From assembly GCA_944381935.1 (NCBI GenBank), contig CALWMN010000007.1, positions 91,308 to 155,307 on the forward strand: a stretch of 64,000 bases of DNA, read 5' to 3'. This document shows positions 59,714 to 64,000 of this stretch, piece by piece. The notes beneath the pieces were generated by a model. The model saw only the letters and a list, made by a program, of their open reading frames with translations, was not told the DNA's origin and did no database searches. The position numbers were made by a program, and so were the translations under genes. Position 1 is the first letter of the stretch, and every line of letters begins with the position of its first letter. This DNA comes from an uncultured Mediterraneibacter sp. GTDB lineage: Bacteria > Bacillota > Clostridia > Lachnospirales > Lachnospiraceae.

Positions 59714-61897
59714 ATGGGCATAGTGTATGACGAAAAGCAGAGGACGATTACCCTGCATACGAAAAATACTACATATCAGATGCAGATTGACAGGTATGGT
59801 TTTCTGCTGCATCTGTATTACGGAAAATCCGCAGAGGGATGCATGGATTATCTGCTTACCTATTATGACAGAGGGTTCTCCGGGAATCCATATGATGCGG
59901 GGAATGATAAGACATATTCAATGGATTCGCTGCCGCAGGAATTTCCGTCCCTTGGGACAGGAGATTACAGGACGCCGGCATGTATCATCAAGAATACAGA
60001 CAAGACATATTGCAGTGACTTTCGGTATGAGAGTCACTGCATAAAAGAGGGCAAATATTCTTTAGAAGGACTCCCGGCAGTCTATGCGGACGAGAATGAG
60101 GCGCAGACGCTGGAAGTCGTGCTGACAGACCGGGTATCCGGCGTGCGTGCGGTACTGCTCTACGGGGTGCTGCCCGAGTATGATATCATCACGAGAAGCG
60201 TCAGGATTATCAATGGAAGCACAGGGAATATCTCGGTCAAGAAACTGGCTCCGGCGTGCCTTGACATGGTGGGCGGAGAGTATGATTTTATTACTTTTTA
60301 CGGACGCCACGCGATGGAGAGAAATTTCCAGCGGATGCCGGTCGGGCACGGCGTGGCAAAGATCGGGAGCCTCAGAGGGTCCTCCAGCCACCAGTATAAC
60401 CCGGCGGTGATTCTTGCGGAGCATGAAGCGACGGAGGACGCGGGCGGATGTTATGCGATGTCCTTCGTGTACAGCGGCGGGTTCCAGAGTGAAGCGGGGC
60501 AGGACCAGTACTCCCAGACAAGGCTCCTCATGGGATTTTCAGAGGAGCAGTTTGCATATCCGCTCCGTCCGGGCGAGGCGCTTCAGTCACCTGAAGTGAT
60601 CATGAGTTATTGTGCAGAAGGGCTGGCAAAGCTTTCCCAGAATCTCCACCGCTGCATGCGCATCCATCTGTGCCGGGGCAAGTACAAGGAGGCTGTGCGT
60701 CCGATCCTCATCAACAGCTGGGAGGCATCTTATTTTGATTTTACCGGCGAGTCCCTTCTTCAGCTTGCTCAGCAGGCGGCAGACCTGGGGATGGAGATGT
60801 TCGTTATGGATGACGGCTGGTTCGGCAAGCGCGACAGTGAGCTGAGAGGACTCGGAGACTGGAAGGTCAATGAAGAAAAGCTTGGCTGCACCCTGGGGGA
60901 GCTGATTGACAAGGTCAATGCCCTGGGGCTTAAATTCGGCATCTGGATTGAGCCTGAGATGGTCAATGAGGACAGCGACCTCTACCGGGCACATCCCGAT
61001 TGGGCGTTCGTCATACCGGGACGCCGTCCGAACCGTTCCAGGCATCAGCTCGTACTTGATTTTTCCCGCCCGGAAATCGTGGATTATATTTATGAACAGA
61101 TCTGCGGCGTCTTGGATCAGGGGAACATTGAGTATATCAAGTGGGATATGAACCGCAGCCTTGCAGATATCTATTCTGCAACAGCAGACAGCCAGGGAAG
61201 AGTGCTGCACGATTATGTACTCGGATTGTACAGCTTCCTTGAGCGCCTTGTAAACCGCTATCCCAATATCCTGATCGAGGGATGCAGCGGAGGCGGAGGG
61301 CGCTTTGATGCGGGGATGCTCTACTATACTCCGCAGATCTGGTGCAGCGATAACACGGACCCGATTGACAGGCTGCTGATCCAGTATGGAACCTCCTTTA
61401 TCTATCCGGCGTCTACGGTCGGGGCACATGTCTCGGCATCACCGAACCATCAGACAAACAGAACGACTACGCTTAAGACAAGAGGGATGGTTGCGATGGC
61501 GGGGACTTTCGGATATGAGCTGAACCTCAATGAGCTGAGCAGCGAAGAGAAGGAAGAGATCCGGGGACAGATCAAAGAGTACAAAAAATACGCGAAACTG
61601 ATCCAGGGAGGACTGTATTACCGCCTCACAGATCCTCAGACGGACAATCAGGGGGCGTGGGAGTTTGTGTCCGAGGACCGCTCGGAAGCGCTGGTCCAGG
61701 TAGTCGGAATCAAAAAGCATGCCAATATGACGGTGGATTATATCAAAGTCAAAGGTCTTCGGGAAAATACGATGTACCGTGATACGGAAACCGGCAGGAT
61801 ATACAACAGTACTGCCCTGCGCGAAGCGGGAATACCAAAACCTGTGCTGAACGGCGAGTATAAGGCGTATCAGTGGCACTTTGTGCTGGCGGAGTAA
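59714..61897 (+). CDS. aga: Alpha-galactosidase, GH36
   Basis: A 727-residue retaining glycosidase that removes alpha-1,6-galactose from melibiose, raffinose and stachyose. The N-terminal beta-sandwich (residues 1-320) is followed by the (beta/alpha)8 barrel: ILINSWEASYFDFTGESLLQ, MEMFVMDDGWFGKRDSELRG, FGIWIEPEMVNEDSDLY. The nucleophile Asp is in YIKWDMNRSL (about residue 478) and the acid/base Asp in IWCSDNTDPIDRL (about 546). There is no signal peptide, so it acts on imported sugars, as expected for this operon order. Length fits the AgaA-type GH36 of gut Firmicutes. Confidence 0.95.
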   Translation: MGIVYDEKQRTITLHTKNTTYQMQIDRYGFLLHLYYGKSAEGCMDYLLTYYDRGFSGNPYDAGNDKTYSMDSLPQEFPSLGTGDYRTPACIIKNTDKTYCSDFRYESHCIKEGKYSLEGLPAVYADENEAQTLEVVLTDRVSGVRAVLLYGVLPEYDIITRSVRIINGSTGNISVKKLAPACLDMVGGEYDFITFYGRHAMERNFQRMPVGHGVAKIGSLRGSSSHQYNPAVILAEHEATEDAGGCYAMSFVYSGGFQSEAGQDQYSQTRLLMGFSEEQFAYPLRPGEALQSPEVIMSYCAEGLAKLSQNLHRCMRIHLCRGKYKEAVRPILINSWEASYFDFTGESLLQLAQQAADLGMEMFVMDDGWFGKRDSELRGLGDWKVNEEKLGCTLGELIDKVNALGLKFGIWIEPEMVNEDSDLYRAHPDWAFVIPGRRPNRSRHQLVLDFSRPEIVDYIYEQICGVLDQGNIEYIKWDMNRSLADIYSATADSQGRVLHDYVLGLYSFLERLVNRYPNILIEGCSGGGGRFDAGMLYYTPQIWCSDNTDPIDRLLIQYGTSFIYPASTVGAHVSASPNHQTNRTTTLKTRGMVAMAGTFGYELNLNELSSEEKEEIRGQIKEYKKYAKLIQGGLYYRLTDPQTDNQGAWEFVSEDRSEALVQVVGIKKHANMTVDYIKVKGLRENTMYRDTETGRIYNSTALREAGIPKPVLNGEYKAYQWHFVLAE

Positions 61898-61930
61898 TCA
61901 TCTTTCGGATCGAAACAGGAGGAACGTATA

Positions 61931-63874
61931 ATGGCAAAGAGAAAAGCGCCTTCCAGGGGACAGGCCAGGAGAAGCGTACAGACTAAGGCGGCAGCGTCAA
62001 AGACGCCGAAAAAAAGGGAACAGGGGAACGCGGCGGCAGAAAAGCGTTCTGATGAAATATTCCGCAGAAGGCTGGACAGACATCACGATGAGCTGAGATG
62101 GCTGTATATGGAGCTGTACGGCAATGACGATATGTTTGCCGAGCTTTGTGGCCAGATGAAGTGGTATTATGACCAGAGAAACGAAGGGCTCAAAAAGCTG
62201 GACGAAGAGCGCGAAGCAGAAGGGGAATGGTACAGAAAGCGGGATATGCTCGGCATGATGATGTACATCGATAACTTTGCCGGCAATATCAGGGGCGTGG
62301 AGGAAAAACTCTCCTACCTGGAAAAATGCAATGTGAATTATATTCATCTGATGCCGTTCCTCGATTCCCCGAAAGGGCGTTCAGACGGAGGATATGCTGT
62401 GGCGGATTTCCGTAAAGTGAAGCCGGAACTGGGAACAATGGAGGATCTTGCCTCCCTTGCGCAGAAGTGCCATGAGAGCGGGATCAGCCTGTGCATGGAC
62501 TTTGTTATGAACCATACGTCAGAGGATCATGAGTGGGCGGTAAAGGCGCGCGGCGGAGACGGGGAATATATGAGCCGGTATTTTTTCTATGCAGACCCGT
62601 CCGTTCCGCAGGAGTATGAGAAAACGGTTCCGCAGGTGTTCCCGACGACGGCGCCGGGCAACTTCACCTATCTGCCGGAGATGGGGCATTATGTGATGAC
62701 CACGTTTTATCCGTATCAGTGGGATCTGAATTACCGGAATCCCAGAGTGTTTAACGAGATGATGTATAACTTCCTGTATCTGGCGAACCAGGGCATGGAT
62801 ATCATCCGCATTGACGCTGTCCCATATATATGGAAAGAGCTTGGCACGGACTGCAGGAACCTGCCGCAGGTGCATACTATTGTCAGGATGATGCGCATGA
62901 TCGGGGAGATCGTGTGTCCCGGGATCGTCCTTCTGGGCGAGGTGGTCATGGAACCGGAGAAGGTTGCCCCGTACTTTGGGACTGTGGATAAACCGGAGTG
63001 CCACATGCTCTACAATGTGACGACGATGGCGACAACGTGGAATACAGTGGCTACGAGGGATGTACGTCTTTTAAGAAAGCAGATGGATATTGTCTGCGCG
63101 CTTCCGAAAGAATATACCTTCCTCAATTATCTGCGCTGCCATGATGATATCGGCTGGGGACTGGATTATGCCACGCTCAGTGAGTGGGGGATGAAAGAAG
63201 TGCCTCATAAGAAATATCTGAATGATTATTTCCAGGGGAAAATCGAGGGCAGTGTGAGCCGGGGCGAACTTTACAATGAAGATCCGGTAACAGGGGATGC
63301 AAGGTTCTGTGCAACTACGGCTTCCATGTGTGGGATTGAGAGCGCCGGGTTTGAACAGGATGAGAGGAAACTGGACTGGGCGATCACAAAGGACGTCATG
63401 CTTCACGCCTACATGTTCAGCCAGTCGGGGATCCCGATGCTTTACAGCGGCGATGAGATCGGGCAGGTGAATGACTATACATACAAGGAAGACCCGGAGA
63501 AAGCGCCGGACTCCCGCTATATCCACAGGGGGAAATTCCAGTGGGATCTGGTGAAGCATATCGACGACAAGGACAGCGTACAGGGGAGGATATTCGGTGC
63601 GCTGTTAAGGCTTGAAAAAGTCCGCAGGAATGAGGCTGTATTCAATGCCGATGCAGAAGTTTACACAAAGGATTACAGCGATACATCGATCCTCTGGATT
63701 GTAAGGCGGGCAGGGGACGAGGAACTCCATGCTGTCTATAATTTCAGCGATGAAGGAAAGACGGTCTGGATGCCGGAGAAAACAGAGTACACCGATCTTG
63801 TCACAGGGTCCAGGAGAGAAGTGGAAACGGTGGAACTGCCAGGATGGGGGTTTGTCTGGATGAAGAAATCATAA
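61931..63874 (+). CDS. Amylosucrase-like GH13 (subfamily 4) enzyme
   Basis: 647 residues. GH13 motifs: DFVMNHTSEDHEWA, nucleophile Asp in IIRIDAVPYIWKELGTDCRN (about 293), acid/base Glu in LLGEVVMEPEKV (about 336), and stabilising Asp in LRCHDDIGWG (about 403). The NLPQVHTI context, the CHDDIGW motif and overall length fit amylosucrase or sucrose hydrolase of GH13_4. These split sucrose, making an alpha-1,4-glucan plus fructose or free sugars. Next to GH36, it would use the sucrose left after raffinose loses galactose. The first 45 residues are a Lys/Arg/Ala-rich tail not typical of the family. No signal peptide. Confidence 0.88.
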   Translation: MAKRKAPSRGQARRSVQTKAAASKTPKKREQGNAAAEKRSDEIFRRRLDRHHDELRWLYMELYGNDDMFAELCGQMKWYYDQRNEGLKKLDEEREAEGEWYRKRDMLGMMMYIDNFAGNIRGVEEKLSYLEKCNVNYIHLMPFLDSPKGRSDGGYAVADFRKVKPELGTMEDLASLAQKCHESGISLCMDFVMNHTSEDHEWAVKARGGDGEYMSRYFFYADPSVPQEYEKTVPQVFPTTAPGNFTYLPEMGHYVMTTFYPYQWDLNYRNPRVFNEMMYNFLYLANQGMDIIRIDAVPYIWKELGTDCRNLPQVHTIVRMMRMIGEIVCPGIVLLGEVVMEPEKVAPYFGTVDKPECHMLYNVTTMATTWNTVATRDVRLLRKQMDIVCALPKEYTFLNYLRCHDDIGWGLDYATLSEWGMKEVPHKKYLNDYFQGKIEGSVSRGELYNEDPVTGDARFCATTASMCGIESAGFEQDERKLDWAITKDVMLHAYMFSQSGIPMLYSGDEIGQVNDYTYKEDPEKAPDSRYIHRGKFQWDLVKHIDDKDSVQGRIFGALLRLEKVRRNEAVFNADAEVYTKDYSDTSILWIVRRAGDEELHAVYNFSDEGKTVWMPEKTEYTDLVTGSRREVETVELPGWGFVWMKKS

Positions 63875-63930
63875 GACGGGACTGCTACAGAGATAGAGAA
63901 AAAGGACCGGGGCCGGGAAGGCCTGATATG

Positions 63931-63982
63931 CTCCCCTTTAGGTAGACAGTTGAAATAATAAAACTGTTTATCTGGAGGGGAG
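63931..63982. repeat. Imperfect 21-bp inverted repeat before the last gene
   Basis: The arms 63931-63951 and 63962-63982 match at 17 of 21 positions. The right arm contains the GGAGGGGAG ribosome site of the following ORF, so the hairpin could hide it. It also works as an end of transcription for the operon above, or as the end of an insertion sequence. Confidence 0.5.
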
Positions 63983-63989
63983 TTTTATT

Positions 63990-64000
63990 ATGCCTAGAGG
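63990..64000 (+). CDS. Start of an unidentified gene (cut by window end)
   Basis: ATG CCT AGA GG.. (M-P-R-G) seven bases after GGAGGGGAG. Too short to identify. A basic start behind an imperfect terminal-type hairpin is what many transposase genes look like, but this is a guess. Confidence 0.3.

Overview
The window looks like a chromosomal segment of a gut Firmicute of the Lachnospiraceae (Mediterraneibacter/Dorea/Blautia type). The evidence is low-to-mid GC, strong AGGAGG-type ribosome binding sites, frequent ATGA stop/start overlaps, a YlmC/YmxH-type sporulation gene, a Csp-like subtilase, NrdR, a predicted PPi-dependent phosphofructokinase and an alpha-galactoside operon. The genus is inference.

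Layout. 1-8 kb is an accessory region. It holds a surface-polysaccharide cluster on the minus strand: a pyruvyl-transferase-like gene, an unusual SGNH/citrate-lyase-ligase-like fusion, and a phosphonopyruvate decarboxylase. The cluster is split by a tiny Tn916-type remnant (Int fused to a truncated Xis, with arm-site-like repeats on both sides). Remnants of a DNA methyltransferase, a DUF3990 gene and a HipA-like gene surround a fructosamine-kinase-family gene. 8-15.5 kb carries an SGNH hydrolase, a four-gene Gld-like ABC module, a zinc-ribbon membrane protein and a J-domain protein. 15.5-17 kb is a dead type II restriction-modification system whose nuclease is clearly EcoRI-like. 17-18.7 kb has divergent degV and tetR genes around a perfect operator palindrome.

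18.74-25.19 kb is a decayed prophage in a tRNA-Val(CAC) gene. A 29-bp direct repeat of the tRNA 3' end marks both sides. A frameshifted integrase piece lies at the left end and a truncated holin plus intact GH25/LysM endolysin at the right. The AT-rich middle holds a YtrA-type GntR/ABC transporter and broken two-component and FtsX-permease genes.

25.2-49 kb is more ordinary: MATE pump, orphan holin, tRNA-Leu(CAG), an autoregulated PadR/HAAS-FtsW-like pair, phosphofructokinase, glycosyltransferase, rubrerythrin, D-2-hydroxyacid dehydrogenase, subtilase, a heterodimeric ABC exporter with Nudix, flavodoxin and nucleotidyltransferase genes, hemolysin-III-like protein, carbamate kinase, a DUF975/CmpB fusion and a MacAB-like efflux operon. 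49-55.5 kb is housekeeping (YlmC, NrdR, TruA, exonuclease III), followed by two G3E GTPases (one with a long His-rich metal-binding insert), a PfkB sugar kinase and a repeat-built coiled-coil protein. 55.6-63.9 kb is a raffinose-type operon: AraC regulator (divergent), lipoprotein binding protein, two permeases, GH36 alpha-galactosidase and a GH13_4 amylosucrase-like enzyme. Together these could import raffinose-family sugars, split off galactose and convert the released sucrose to glucan plus fructose, which the PfkB kinase could phosphorylate. The window ends at a hairpin and the first codons of another gene.
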